From the NCBI RefSeq assembly GCF_014696105.1, contig NZ_JACJPO010000064.1, forward strand, positions 1-64,000: DNA of 64,000 nt. Direction: 5' to 3'. Each line of letters begins with the position of its first letter. Within the stretch, counting starts at the first letter, position 1. Position numbers and translations under genes: made by a program. Under the pieces are notes generated by a model that was not told where the DNA came from, ran no database searches, and saw only the letters and a program-made list of their open reading frames with translations. This document shows, one piece after another, positions 1 through 8,205 of the stretch. The stretch comes from Microcoleus sp. FACHB-1515 (GTDB lineage: Bacteria; Cyanobacteriota; Cyanobacteriia; Elainellales; Elainellaceae).

Positions 1-141
<141 letters not shown>

Positions 142-162
142 AACAAATTTTGCTTCTCTTAA

Positions 163-197
163 AAGCGTCCAGGGTTTCGCGCCTTGGGCGCTTTTTC
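163..197 (+). terminator. Probable terminator of psbD
   Basis: A GC-rich hairpin (arms near 164-174 and 182-192, with two G-U type pairings) is followed by a run of five T. It starts about 20 bp after the psbD stop, as expected for an intrinsic terminator of a monocistronic psbD. Confidence 0.75.
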
Positions 198-761
198 TTG
201 CACGATCGAGTCAACTTCAATCAGCCATTGCCGAGGAAGGCGAATCGATCGCCTTGGCAATTTTAGCCACCGATCTTCCTGATCTGTTCGATGAATTTTA
301 CGACCTCTCTTCGTGAGATTTGCATCAGCAAGCTAGCAGCCGACTAGAACTCGTGCGAATGCAAAGGCAGAATTTTCCAAAGCAAGAAGCGATCGCCGTG
401 ATCAGTCAAGCTAGTCAGACAACTTTTACAGAGTGTTTGTCGATCGAACCGCTCACCATTTGCAAGTCTTGCTGCTGATCGGCTTGAGCCACTTCCCCTG
501 TCTCTAGTGCCCTGAGTGAAGCGGTCAGCAATCTGACCTCTAGCAGGAGCGATCGCCCACAATCGGCAAATTTGATTGCTTTGTCTATCCTGAACCGCTT
601 AACTTTCGTGAAATCTTAATTGATTGGGCAAGAATTTTTGTGTTTAAACAGCGGCTTTTGAGTACACTTGAGTACATTTGTGAAACGAAACTTTCCCGGA
701 AAGTATAGGCGCATGTTTGACATCAGGGGTAGACGAATTTTCGAGCGGGCGAGGAGTAAGG
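198..761. other. Long gap between psbD and the YdcF-like gene
   Basis: About 560 bp without a convincing gene; the short open frames on both strands lack start context and family resemblance. Near the right end are a tandem 10-bp direct repeat (gagtacactt / gagtacattt, 660-679) and a 15-bp palindrome, ACTTTCCCGGAAAGT (690-704), 58 bp before the next start codon. These are the only clear structures and may be regulatory. Confidence 0.5.
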
Positions 762-1772
762 ATGTTTGAACTGCTAAGTCGGATTTTGCTTTGGCTGCTG
801 ATTTTTGGCGCACTCTGGTACATCTTCATCCAGTTCATTCCCAGAGTCTATCTGACTTGGCTGGGCGGACTGCTGGTCTTATCGTTTATTATTTTGGCCT
901 TCTTTGACCCGACCGATCGCACCACAAGCATTGTCTGGAATATTTTGTCGTTGCCTTTACGTCCGTTGGGCTTAACGATTTTTCTCTTGCTGATTGCTTT
1001 GCGTGACGGCGTGAAGAAAGCCACAGGCAATTTAGTTCTCGCTGCGCTGCTCGTTCTGCTACTCTCGAGTACGCCGATCGTCGCCTTTTGGCTGACGAAT
1101 CAAAGCCAGCAAACGGTCTTTCAGTCAATTCAAGCGCAAGGCGATCGACCTGCCGATCCTGCAACCGTGAAAGCCATTGTGGTGATCAGCGACAATACTG
1201 AGTCGTCATTTGGCACGCGATCGCAGGTGACTACTGCACAAGCAGGCGTCGATGCAGCCGAAACGTCACGGCTTAATTTTGCCGCCCAGCTTTATCGTGA
1301 ACAAGCCGATCAGGGCAACAATCCGCTGGTGATTGTCAGCACCGGACCACCCCGTCAGGAAAATGACGACAGCCAAAGCCAAGCGATTCGCAGTACGTTA
1401 ACCAGTGGCGGCGTGCCCGCCGATCGCATTTTGGTTGATACCAACGGTGCAAACGTCCGCACCAGCGCGGTCGAGGTCGAGCGATTATTGCGCGATCGCG
1501 GCTTCCAGGGTGGTGATGATATTGTCGTCGTCGCTTCCGCACTCAATATTCGTCGTGCCGTTTCGACTTTTGCTCAGCTTGGTGTTGATGCTGTGCCCCG
1601 GCCAACCGATCTCGTGGGCTTTCCGAACCTGCCAAACAATCGCCTACTTCTGCTGCAAGATCTCATTCCCAGCGTGGATGCCCTAGCCTTGACGACTCGC
1701 GTGTTTGAGGAATATTTGTCGTCAATCTACTATTTCCTGCGCGGCTGGCTGGTAGCTCCCGGAGGACTGTAG
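762..1772 (+). CDS. YdcF/DUF218-family membrane protein
   Basis: 336 residues. The first ~125 residues hold four hydrophobic segments (for example IIFGALWYIF-type and LVLAALLVLLLSSTPIVAFW). After that comes a soluble DUF218-like alpha/beta domain with hydrophobic strands AIVVISDNTES, PLVIVSTGP and IVVVASALN. This family (SanA/ElyC/YdcF) is linked to envelope and vancomycin-sensitivity functions in other bacteria, but its chemistry is mostly unknown. I chose the ATG at 762 because it has GAGGAG 7 nt upstream; an in-frame ATG at 717 would add 15 polar residues and has no good ribosome-binding site. The gene stands alone, ahead of psaD on the same strand with a 173 bp gap. The family call is good; the function is not determined. 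Confidence 0.8.
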   Translation: MFELLSRILLWLLIFGALWYIFIQFIPRVYLTWLGGLLVLSFIILAFFDPTDRTTSIVWNILSLPLRPLGLTIFLLLIALRDGVKKATGNLVLAALLVLLLSSTPIVAFWLTNQSQQTVFQSIQAQGDRPADPATVKAIVVISDNTESSFGTRSQVTTAQAGVDAAETSRLNFAAQLYREQADQGNNPLVIVSTGPPRQENDDSQSQAIRSTLTSGGVPADRILVDTNGANVRTSAVEVERLLRDRGFQGGDDIVVVASALNIRRAVSTFAQLGVDAVPRPTDLVGFPNLPNNRLLLLQDLIPSVDALALTTRVFEEYLSSIYYFLRGWLVAPGGL

Positions 1773-1945
1773 GGGGTGTCAGGTGTCAGCAAGCAGCCTC
1801 GCATTAGCGGCTGCGATCGCAACTTGCCAAGCCGAATGCCGATCCTCGACCCTGCTTCTAAAGTTGTGTAACAGTTCCTCACGAAGCAGAAATCTGTACC
1901 AGGCGCGGTGATAGGATGCTGTGAAAATGATCTCCAGATAAATTC

Positions 1946-2365
1946 ATGGCAGAGACTCTTACCGGACAAACTCCTTTCTATTTGGGCAGCACGGGCGGCC
2001 TGCTTGCCAAGGCTGAGCGCGAAGAGAAATACGCCATCACCTGGAACAGCCCCAAGCAACAGGTGTTTGAAATGCCGATCGGCGGTTCGGCCACGATGCG
2101 CGAAGGCGACAATTTGTTCTACTTCGCTCGCAAAGAGCAGTGCATCGCGCTGGGCGCTCAGTTGCGTACCAAAAAGATCACCAACTACAAGATCTATCGC
2201 GTTTTCCCCAGCGGCGAAATTCAATATCTGCATCCCAAGGATGGCGTCTTCCCTGAGAAGGTGAATCCCGGTCGTCCGCAGGTGGGCAGCGTGCCGCGCA
2301 ACATCGGCAGCAACCCCGAACCCGCCACGATCAAATTCAGCGATCGCAAAACCTTCGATCCGTAA
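1946..2365 (+). CDS. psaD: Photosystem I subunit II (PsaD)
   Basis: 139 residues, the usual cyanobacterial length, recognised from end to end. It opens with an [19 protein letters not shown]-type segment and has the basic central part [18 protein letters not shown]. PsaD sits on the stromal/cytoplasmic face of photosystem I, stabilises PsaC and docks ferredoxin; the basic central residues are those implicated in ferredoxin binding. It is transcribed alone and ends at a strong hairpin shared with the convergent hisC gene. No truncation or odd residues are seen. Confidence 0.98.
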   Translation: MAETLTGQTPFYLGSTGGLLAKAEREEKYAITWNSPKQQVFEMPIGGSATMREGDNLFYFARKEQCIALGAQLRTKKITNYKIYRVFPSGEIQYLHPKDGVFPEKVNPGRPQVGSVPRNIGSNPEPATIKFSDRKTFDP

Positions 2366-2388
2366 GGCTGGCCTTGTGAATCTTGCAA

Positions 2389-2416
2389 ACCCCGATCGAT
2401 TCGATCGGGGTTTTTT
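2389..2416. terminator. Bidirectional terminator between psaD and hisC
   Basis: A near-perfect hairpin (CCCCGATCGA / TCGATCGGGG with no real loop beyond two bases) is followed by TTTTTT. It lies 24 bp after psaD and just before the end of the convergent hisC, so it can stop psaD transcription and perhaps hisC too. Confidence 0.85.
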
Positions 2417-2433
2417 ACTGGAAGCCAAATCAC

Positions 2434-3483
2434 TTACACCAAATGAATCAGCGCTTCGACTAACAGGCGATTCTGTTCTTCTGTGCCGATCGTAATTCGC
2501 AATTTATCATCCAGGCCGGGCTGCTTGAAGTAGCGAACCAAAATGCCGCGCTCTTTCAGGGCGAGATAAAGCGCTTCAGCGTTGTTTTGCGGCGGCTGCG
2601 CCAAGAGAAAATTTGCCTGTGAATTCCAAACGCGAAAGCTGAGATTTTTCAGATCAATCAGCAGTTGCGATCGCGCCTCCTTCACCTTCTGAGCGCAAGC
2701 ATTTTTGTAAGCTTGATCGCGCATGGCCGCCGCGCCGACATGACAGGCGATCGCATCGATGTTGTAGCTGTCCTTCACCTTAAACAGTCCCGCTAACAGC
2801 TTTGGCTGAGCAATTCCAAAGCCGAGCCGCAATCCGGCGAGCGAGTAGCCTTTTGACAAGGTGCGAATGATGATCACATGCTCGAATTCCTCCACCAGCG
2901 GCAACGCCGTCTCGTCGGCAAAATCCACGTAGGCTTCATCGATCGCCAACACGCCCGTCAACCCCGCCGCCAATTGTCGCAGTTCAGCTAGCGGCACGGC
3001 ATGACCAGAGGGACTGTTCGGCGTGGCGATGCAGGTGAGAGCAGCATTTTCTTGAAGCAAAGCGGCGGTCGGCAAGCGAAAATCCGCGCTGTAGGGAATT
3101 TCGATTACCTTTGCAGGCTGCATTTCGCTCAACGTCCGATACAGCACATAGGTCGGCATCGGATAGGCAACTTTGCGATCGCCCTCGACACAAGCCCGCA
3201 TCAGCACGTTCAAAAGCTCGTCGCTGCCATTGCCGACAATCACCCAGTCACGCGGCACGCCGATCGCTTCGCTGACCGCCTGCCGAAATTCGTTTGCATA
3301 CGGGTCAGGATAGCGCCGCAGCCATTCGCTATCAAGATTGCGGAGAACGGCGATCGCGCCCGGTGCAGGCGGATAGGGATTTTCATTCGTGTTGAGCTTG
3401 ATGATTGGCGTTCCGGGCTTTGGCTGCTCTCCCGGCGTGTAGCCAGCCATCGTATCGATATTGGGACGGAAAAAAGAAGTCAT
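2434..3483 (-). CDS. hisC: Histidinol-phosphate aminotransferase
   Basis: 349 residues. This fold-type I PLP aminotransferase converts imidazole-acetol phosphate and glutamate to histidinol phosphate and 2-oxoglutarate in histidine synthesis, in the cytoplasm. Visible landmarks are LNTNENPYPP near residue 30, the GNGSDEL loop near 84, TPNSPSG at 154-160, the DEAYVDF strand at 182-188 and the PLP-binding lysine in RTLSKGYSLAGLR (K211). The ATG at 3483 gives the normal family N-terminus; the upstream extension to 3552 is low quality. The gene is convergent with psaD and not part of a his operon here, which is common in cyanobacteria. Confidence 0.94.
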   Translation of the reverse strand: MTSFFRPNIDTMAGYTPGEQPKPGTPIIKLNTNENPYPPAPGAIAVLRNLDSEWLRRYPDPYANEFRQAVSEAIGVPRDWVIVGNGSDELLNVLMRACVEGDRKVAYPMPTYVLYRTLSEMQPAKVIEIPYSADFRLPTAALLQENAALTCIATPNSPSGHAVPLAELRQLAAGLTGVLAIDEAYVDFADETALPLVEEFEHVIIIRTLSKGYSLAGLRLGFGIAQPKLLAGLFKVKDSYNIDAIACHVGAAAMRDQAYKNACAQKVKEARSQLLIDLKNLSFRVWNSQANFLLAQPPQNNAEALYLALKERGILVRYFKQPGLDDKLRITIGTEEQNRLLVEALIHLV

Positions 3484-3545
3484 GACGGATGAATCAAGCA
3501 AGAGTCGATCGTAGTACGGAATTGCAGCGGCGATCGCACTCAGCC

Positions 3546-3588
3546 AAATCAAGAAACTATAGATCCAAATCGAGAAACTATAGATCCA
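3546..3588. repeat. Short direct repeat upstream of hisC
   Basis: Two near-identical copies of AGAAACTATAGATCC with a shared AATC flank lie side by side, about 24 bp apart. They sit 60-100 bp upstream of the hisC start. They may be promoter-proximal regulatory repeats; nothing further can be said. Confidence 0.4.
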
Positions 3589-3620
3589 TAAAAGATTCGG
3601 CCTATTTAGCCTCAGCAGCG

Positions 3621-3645
3621 TATTATGCGGAAGAGTTCGGCTTAA
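3621..3645. repeat. Palindromic TATGCGGAA...TTCGGCTTAAT element
   Basis: This 23-nt motif at 3623-3645 matches 19 of 23 positions of the one at 23481-23503. Both lie about 125-130 bp upstream of an AT-rich lone membrane-protein gene. Its role is unknown; it may be a fragment of a small dispersed repeat. Confidence 0.45.
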
Positions 3646-3772
3646 TCACCCGCTGCGGAATCTTAGGCGGAAACCTTCTGCCCAGTAATCATTAGGCTTC
3701 TTGAGTAATCTGCCAAGGCAGTATATCCTAATGCCTATTTAAGTTGTGGCAACGCCCTTGTGGAGGAGTGAG

Positions 3773-4222
3773 ATGCGAGGTCAGATCTGGTACATTGCTC
3801 TTCTAATTGGACTGATGTGCATTGTTCGGTTTAGTCTCAGTGCTGTTGGCTATGTTGCCCCATATTCGTTGATGCAGCAGCTTAGCATTCCTGTAAGTTC
3901 AAATGTTCAAATGCCCTACATTGTTCGTGTTTGGGCGATTAGAGACACTGTGCTTGCTGTGCTTGTTGCTTCTGCAAACAGAAGTACTGTGAAAACACTT
4001 TTGTTTGCCTGTATCGCCATTGATGTGACTGATATCATATCTGCACATCTGAGTGGTGTAGCAGGGCTATTTAATGAAGTCGAAACCTGGTCGCTCAAGC
4101 TTACTGCCATTGCCGCGCTTGTCCCCGAATCCATAGCATCAGTTTTGCTCACTGTTCGTAAACCCCAAGAACGAATTGATCTTGAGAAGAATCAAGGCAA
4201 AAGCTCAGAAACCATTGTGTAG
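3773..4222 (+). CDS. Small membrane protein, probable integron-type cassette gene
   Basis: 149 residues, unrecognised. It has about four hydrophobic segments: residues 5-26, one near 55-68, one near 75-90, and one near 112-130. A charged tail (KPQERIDLEKNQGK) follows. The ATG at 3773 is chosen over the frame's first ATG at 3746 because GGAGG lies 7 nt upstream of it. There is no HIP1 octamer and the base composition is more AT-rich than the neighbours, suggesting transfer. The stop codon is only 4 bp before an attC-like site, which is the layout of an integron gene cassette. No function is assigned. Confidence 0.6.
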   Translation: MRGQIWYIALLIGLMCIVRFSLSAVGYVAPYSLMQQLSIPVSSNVQMPYIVRVWAIRDTVLAVLVASANRSTVKTLLFACIAIDVTDIISAHLSGVAGLFNEVETWSLKLTAIAALVPESIASVLLTVRKPQERIDLEKNQGKSSETIV

Positions 4223-4226
4223 CAAA

Positions 4227-4311
4227 GCCTAACAACCCCGCTGCACTGGAACGTATCAATATTTCTGGTTGAGTTGCAGTAATCTGCGTCCGGTGAGCGC
4301 GACCGTTGAGC
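4227..4311 (+). other. attC-like integron recombination site
   Basis: 85 bp. It starts with GCCTAAC (fits RYYYAAC, R'') and ends with GTTGAGC (fits GTTRRRY, R'). Just inside are two 5-nt non-complementary spacers, AACCC and CGACC. Next are two L arms, CGCTGCACTGGA and TCCGGTGAGCG, which pair over 11 positions with one extrahelical G and one G-T wobble. The 38-nt middle can form a further small hairpin. This order of R'', spacer, L'', variable part, L', spacer, R' is that of integron attC sites, and the length is in range. No integron integrase is in the window. Confidence 0.65.
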
Positions 4312-4336
4312 GGCCTGAGCTATTGGTGAGGACGTA

Positions 4337-4406
4337 ACCGACAGATACACTGTCGGTATCTAGGTCAAATAAGTACGAGGTCATTGGCATTGACCGAACC
4401 TCGTAC
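4337..4406. other. Two hairpins between the cassette and the antiporter gene
   Basis: ACCGACA-N7-TGTCGGT (4337-4357) and GTACGAGGT-N16-ACCTCGTAC (4373-4406) are clean inverted repeats without T-tracts. The second lies just after the end of the minus-strand antiporter gene and could be a processing or weak termination structure. Confidence 0.4.
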
Positions 4407-4449
4407 CGCAATCATCCATTGAGTAAGCAGATTTAACGTTGCAGAATCG

Positions 4450-5859
4450 TTACTCACTCGCTGCTTCTACAGGAGCGGTAGGTTCTGGAATGGGATTCGT
4501 GGATGAACCAAAGGCGACCCGCAGAAAAGGCGGAGCCAGAAAAGTTGTCAGAATCACCATGATGATGATCGACACTTCCAGCGGCTTATCCAGAATGCCG
4601 CTTGCTGAGCCGATGCCAGCAAACACTAGACCCACCTCACCACGCGGGATCATCCCCACCCCGATCGCGAGGCGATTGATTCCGGGTAGTCCAAACGCTG
4701 CCCAGCCCGTCACTAGTTTGCCAGCGATCGCCACCCCTACTAAAAAGACAGCGATCAATAGTCCCGCCCGATTCTCCGGTACGGTCGGGTTCAAAACACC
4801 TAAGTCAGCCCGTGCTCCTACCGTCACAAAAAAGATGGGTACTAGTAGATCGGCGATCGGTTTGATGAGTTCATCTAGCTCGTTCCGAGCATCGGTTTCA
4901 TCGAGTACCAAACCCGCTGCAAAAGCACCCAAAATTGCTTCGAGATGAATCGCGTTGCCCAAAAATGCCATGAAGAAAGCAAAGATGAAGGCGGGCATGA
5001 CGACGTTGCCGCGAGTTTTGAGTTGATCGACGATCGCCACAAAACTTTTGTTAAAGATACCGCCCAGCAAAATCGCTCCCAGCAAAAATGCCGTCGCGCT
5101 GACAATTAAGTAGATGACATTGGCAACATCGATTTCCCCGGTTTTGGCTAAACTGGCGACGACAGCCAGGACAATAATGCCCAAGACATCATCAATCACC
5201 GCCGCGCCAACAATGATTTGCCCTTCTTTGGATTTGAGTTGCCCTAACTCTGACAGCACTTTCGAGGTAATGCCGATACTGGTTGCCGTTAGCGCCGCTC
5301 CTGCAAAAATTGCTGGAATGGCAGCGACATGAAAGAGCATCATTAACCCTGCCGTGCCCGCCGCAAACGGGGCGGCAACTCCGACACAGGCAACAACTGT
5401 AGCTTGAATTCCCACTTCCTTCAGTTGCCGCAGATCAGATTCCAGTCCAATCTCAAACAGCAGAATAATTACGCCGATTTCAGCTAGAACCGAAATTACT
5501 TCACTTTGCGACTCAAAGATTCGGGTCAGCGCATCCGGTGCCAGTTGGTTCAATCCTTGCAGTGCCCCCATAATCACCGAGTCAGAGGCAGACAGCCCCC
5601 CTTCGGGAAAGATCACCAGGTGCAGCGCCGAAACGCCGACAATCACACCCGCGACCAGTTCCCCCAGGACAGGCGGAAATTCCAATCGCCTCGCGACTTC
5701 TGCGCCGAACTTGCTCGCCAGATAAATCACCACCAGCGTCAGCAAGACGCCAGACAGAATAATCGGTGAATCCTCAGCAACAACGGTTGCCAGAAATGGA
5801 ATCGGAGCGCTGACGGCTATCCCCTCACTGAAATGAGGCAAAATGTTGGACAAAATCAT
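4450..5859 (-). CDS. CPA2-family cation:proton antiporter
   Basis: 469 residues with about 12-13 hydrophobic helices. Landmarks are the ILLFEIGLESD segment at 132-142 and the paired aspartates in VIDDVLG (D223-D224). The aspartate pair is typical of electrogenic Na+/H+ exchangers such as NapA and cyanobacterial NhaS3. The protein would exchange Na+ (or K+) for protons across the plasma or thylakoid membrane. It lies downstream of sbtA-sbtB on the same strand, separated by a terminator and about 200 bp, so it probably has its own promoter. Functionally it fits: SbtA imports bicarbonate with Na+, and an antiporter would return the sodium. No carboxy-terminal TrkA domain is present. The start at 5859 has no obvious ribosome-binding site, so the N-terminus is uncertain. 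Confidence 0.85.
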   Translation of the reverse strand: MILSNILPHFSEGIAVSAPIPFLATVVAEDSPIILSGVLLTLVVIYLASKFGAEVARRLEFPPVLGELVAGVIVGVSALHLVIFPEGGLSASDSVIMGALQGLNQLAPDALTRIFESQSEVISVLAEIGVIILLFEIGLESDLRQLKEVGIQATVVACVGVAAPFAAGTAGLMMLFHVAAIPAIFAGAALTATSIGITSKVLSELGQLKSKEGQIIVGAAVIDDVLGIIVLAVVASLAKTGEIDVANVIYLIVSATAFLLGAILLGGIFNKSFVAIVDQLKTRGNVVMPAFIFAFFMAFLGNAIHLEAILGAFAAGLVLDETDARNELDELIKPIADLLVPIFFVTVGARADLGVLNPTVPENRAGLLIAVFLVGVAIAGKLVTGWAAFGLPGINRLAIGVGMIPRGEVGLVFAGIGSASGILDKPLEVSIIIMVILTTFLAPPFLRVAFGSSTNPIPEPTAPVEAASE

Positions 5860-6015
5860 GATAAATCGATGAAGATTGAGGGTTTGGGGGAGACGGAATG
5901 CGGAGTTGTGAAGGAATCGATCGACGGTGATGTTTTAGATGCGGTTGCCTCGATATAGTCAGCTTCTCCGCTTGGGCATCATCTCGATCGACTCACGGTT
6001 TGAGTAATGGCCATC

Positions 6016-6045
6016 AAAAAGCCGGGGTTACGACTCCGGCTTTTT
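6016..6045. terminator. Terminator after sbtB
   Basis: AAAAAGCCGG ... CCGGCTTTTT forms a symmetric hairpin with a T-tract in both directions. It begins about 20 bp beyond the sbtB stop and so closes the sbtA-sbtB unit. Confidence 0.85.
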
Positions 6046-6064
6046 GGATCTGCGTCGTCTCGAT

Positions 6065-6424
<360 letters not shown>

Positions 6425-6475
6425 TTAGTCTACTGGGTCTGCTGGTGTTGCCTTGCCCAGCAGACCCATCTGGCA

Positions 6476-7684
6476 TTAGAGTCCGCCGATCGCCTGGGCT
6501 AGCCCGACGAAGAACGGGATGCACAAGCCGATCGCAATGGGTGTACCGATCGCTGTGGACGCGCCGATGTACGCGGAGGGATTGGCCGAGGGAATCCCGG
6601 CTCGCAGCGTGGGCGGACCTGAGATGTCTGAACTGGAGGCGGCGATGACGGCCAAGATCACGACGCCGCCCATGCTGAATCCTGTCGCGTAGTGGGCAAT
6701 CATGCCGAGACCGAAGGCGATCAGACCATGCACAAACGGTGCCACCACGCTATACACGACGTACCACTGAGCCACCTTACGCAATTCACCAATTCTTGAC
6801 CAAGCTTCCATGCCCATGACCAGCATCAAGATCGAAAGCAGACCCCGAAAGAGGGGATCGTAGAAGTTTTCGTAGACACTTTCGGGTCGGGCGAACAGAC
6901 CAATGGCAACACCAAGCAACATGGCTGACAGGGCAGGTCCCTGGAGGCTTTCCTGCACGATCGGCCAGATCTTGACCCGATTATCCACAGGCTCCTTCTT
7001 CTTGCTGCGATACTCTTGTCGCGTGCTGGGATAATCACCTGCGGAACCGGGATGATCACCTGTGGTGCTGAAAGAGGTGCCTGCGGGGAGAGGTGCGCCT
7101 GCGGTGCTGAGAGACGCAGTTGCGGGACTGGTATATTCTTCTGCGGGACTGGGATACTCCTGCTTGCTGATATACTCGCCTGCTGCCTTACGCTTCTGCT
7201 TGTTGTTGAGATAAATGTTGGCTACCACAATCGCAGTCACGAGTGCTGGGATATCCATAAAGGGATAGAGTGCGCCAGCCCATGCCTCGTATCCGATGTT
7301 TTGCTCATCCAGTAGCGTCAGGGCGGCGGCCATCGTAGAGCCACTCACGGCACCAAACAATCCCCCGGTCGCGATCGCATCTACAGTCTTGACCTTCGGC
7401 AGTTTCGCCAACGTGAAGCGGGCGATGAAGACAACCAGAATTCCGACTGTGATCGAAAAAGCTGCGGGTAAAATCATTTCCGCTAGGTTGGAATTGCGAA
7501 TCTCAATCCCACCACTCAGACCAATTCTGGCGAGCAGCATGAAGACAATGATCTGACAAATTGCCTCTGGGATTACCAATTGGCTACCGAAAGCGGCAAT
7601 GACCATACCAGCAATCAAAAAGCTGAGTGTTGGCGACTGCAACTGTTTGATGAAGTCCATTACAAAAAAGGACAAAAAATCCAC
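6476..7684 (-). CDS. sbtA: Sodium-dependent bicarbonate transporter SbtA
   Basis: 402 residues from a GTG start at 7684 with AAGGAGG 6-7 nt upstream; a Met eight codons in is an alternative. SbtA is the high-affinity Na+/HCO3- symporter of the CO2-concentrating mechanism, in the plasma membrane. The two inverted five-helix halves are visible, with GLFGAVSGSTMAAALTLL in the first half and AASSSDISGPPTLRAG in the second. The central cytoplasmic loop is unusual: it contains about nine copies of a 7-residue unit (EYxSxxx and variants, coded around 7005-7190), making the protein about 30 residues longer than common SbtA. sbtB follows as the second gene. Expression is likely induced by low inorganic carbon. 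Confidence 0.95.
   Translation of the reverse strand: MDFLSFFVMDFIKQLQSPTLSFLIAGMVIAAFGSQLVIPEAICQIIVFMLLARIGLSGGIEIRNSNLAEMILPAAFSITVGILVVFIARFTLAKLPKVKTVDAIATGGLFGAVSGSTMAAALTLLDEQNIGYEAWAGALYPFMDIPALVTAIVVANIYLNNKQKRKAAGEYISKQEYPSPAEEYTSPATASLSTAGAPLPAGTSFSTTGDHPGSAGDYPSTRQEYRSKKKEPVDNRVKIWPIVQESLQGPALSAMLLGVAIGLFARPESVYENFYDPLFRGLLSILMLVMGMEAWSRIGELRKVAQWYVVYSVVAPFVHGLIAFGLGMIAHYATGFSMGGVVILAVIAASSSDISGPPTLRAGIPSANPSAYIGASTAIGTPIAIGLCIPFFVGLAQAIGGL
7005..7190 (-). repeat. 21-bp-period degenerate tandem repeat inside sbtA
   Basis: About nine 21-bp units encode EYISKQ, EYPSPAE, EYTSPAT, ASLSTAG, TSFSTTG, DHPGSAG, DYPSTRQ and EYRSKKK type heptads in the central loop of SbtA. The units are degenerate but the in-frame period is clear, and the segment stays open. 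Confidence 0.75.
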
Positions 7685-8205
7685 GAATACCTCCTTGTGC
7701 CTCCTCGGATGAGGAGTATTGCAATACAATGAACGGCAGATCAAACTAACTAGAAGCGACCCATTTCATAGAAAGAATCGCTATAGATAAAATCGGCTGG
7801 GGAATGGAATCTGGCGTCTGCGATCGCGCTCAAAGAAGTCTCAACAACAAATTGCCGAGAATGATTGCTGAGCGACTTCAAGCCCCGAAAAACTAGATCG
7901 TGATAGTTAAATTATTTGGATGTTTTTAACTGTACGTTACTCCGGGTACTAATACTTATTAAGTAATCAAAAAAGATTTTCTTGTTTGCATAGAAAGATT
8001 TCTATGATTTTTAGATCACTGGACGTGAAGCCAGCGATCGCGAGCAGCAGCCCAACAGGTCGTTGCAGCGGCAACATTAAGGTTAAGGTTACTGTCAGGA
8101 ATCAGTAAGTCGCTAGCCGCCGCACGATCTCGACGTTAGCTTGAAGGTCAAAGCGTAAGAACGGTGAAAGATTTATGTGGTCGATCGCCCTTCCACTCAA
8201 ATCGC
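7685..8205. promoter_or_regulatory. sbtA upstream region with two palindromes
   Basis: This 520-bp region has no gene. It holds TACTTA-T-TAAGTA (7953-7965) and CATAGAAA-GA-TTTCTATG (7989-8006), plus several TTA...TAA pairs of the kind bound by LysR-type regulators such as CmpR and CcmR/NdhR in cyanobacteria. The promoter of sbtA must lie here. Assignment to a given regulator is only inferred. Confidence 0.4.

Noticed and set aside
660-680. A LexA box in GAGTACACTTGAGTACATT
   Set aside because: The two GTAC units are separated by six bases as direct repeats, not four as in RGTACNNNDGTWCB.
3489-3695. Short open frame between hisC and the cassette gene
   Set aside because: It runs through direct repeats and a palindromic repeat; not gene-like.
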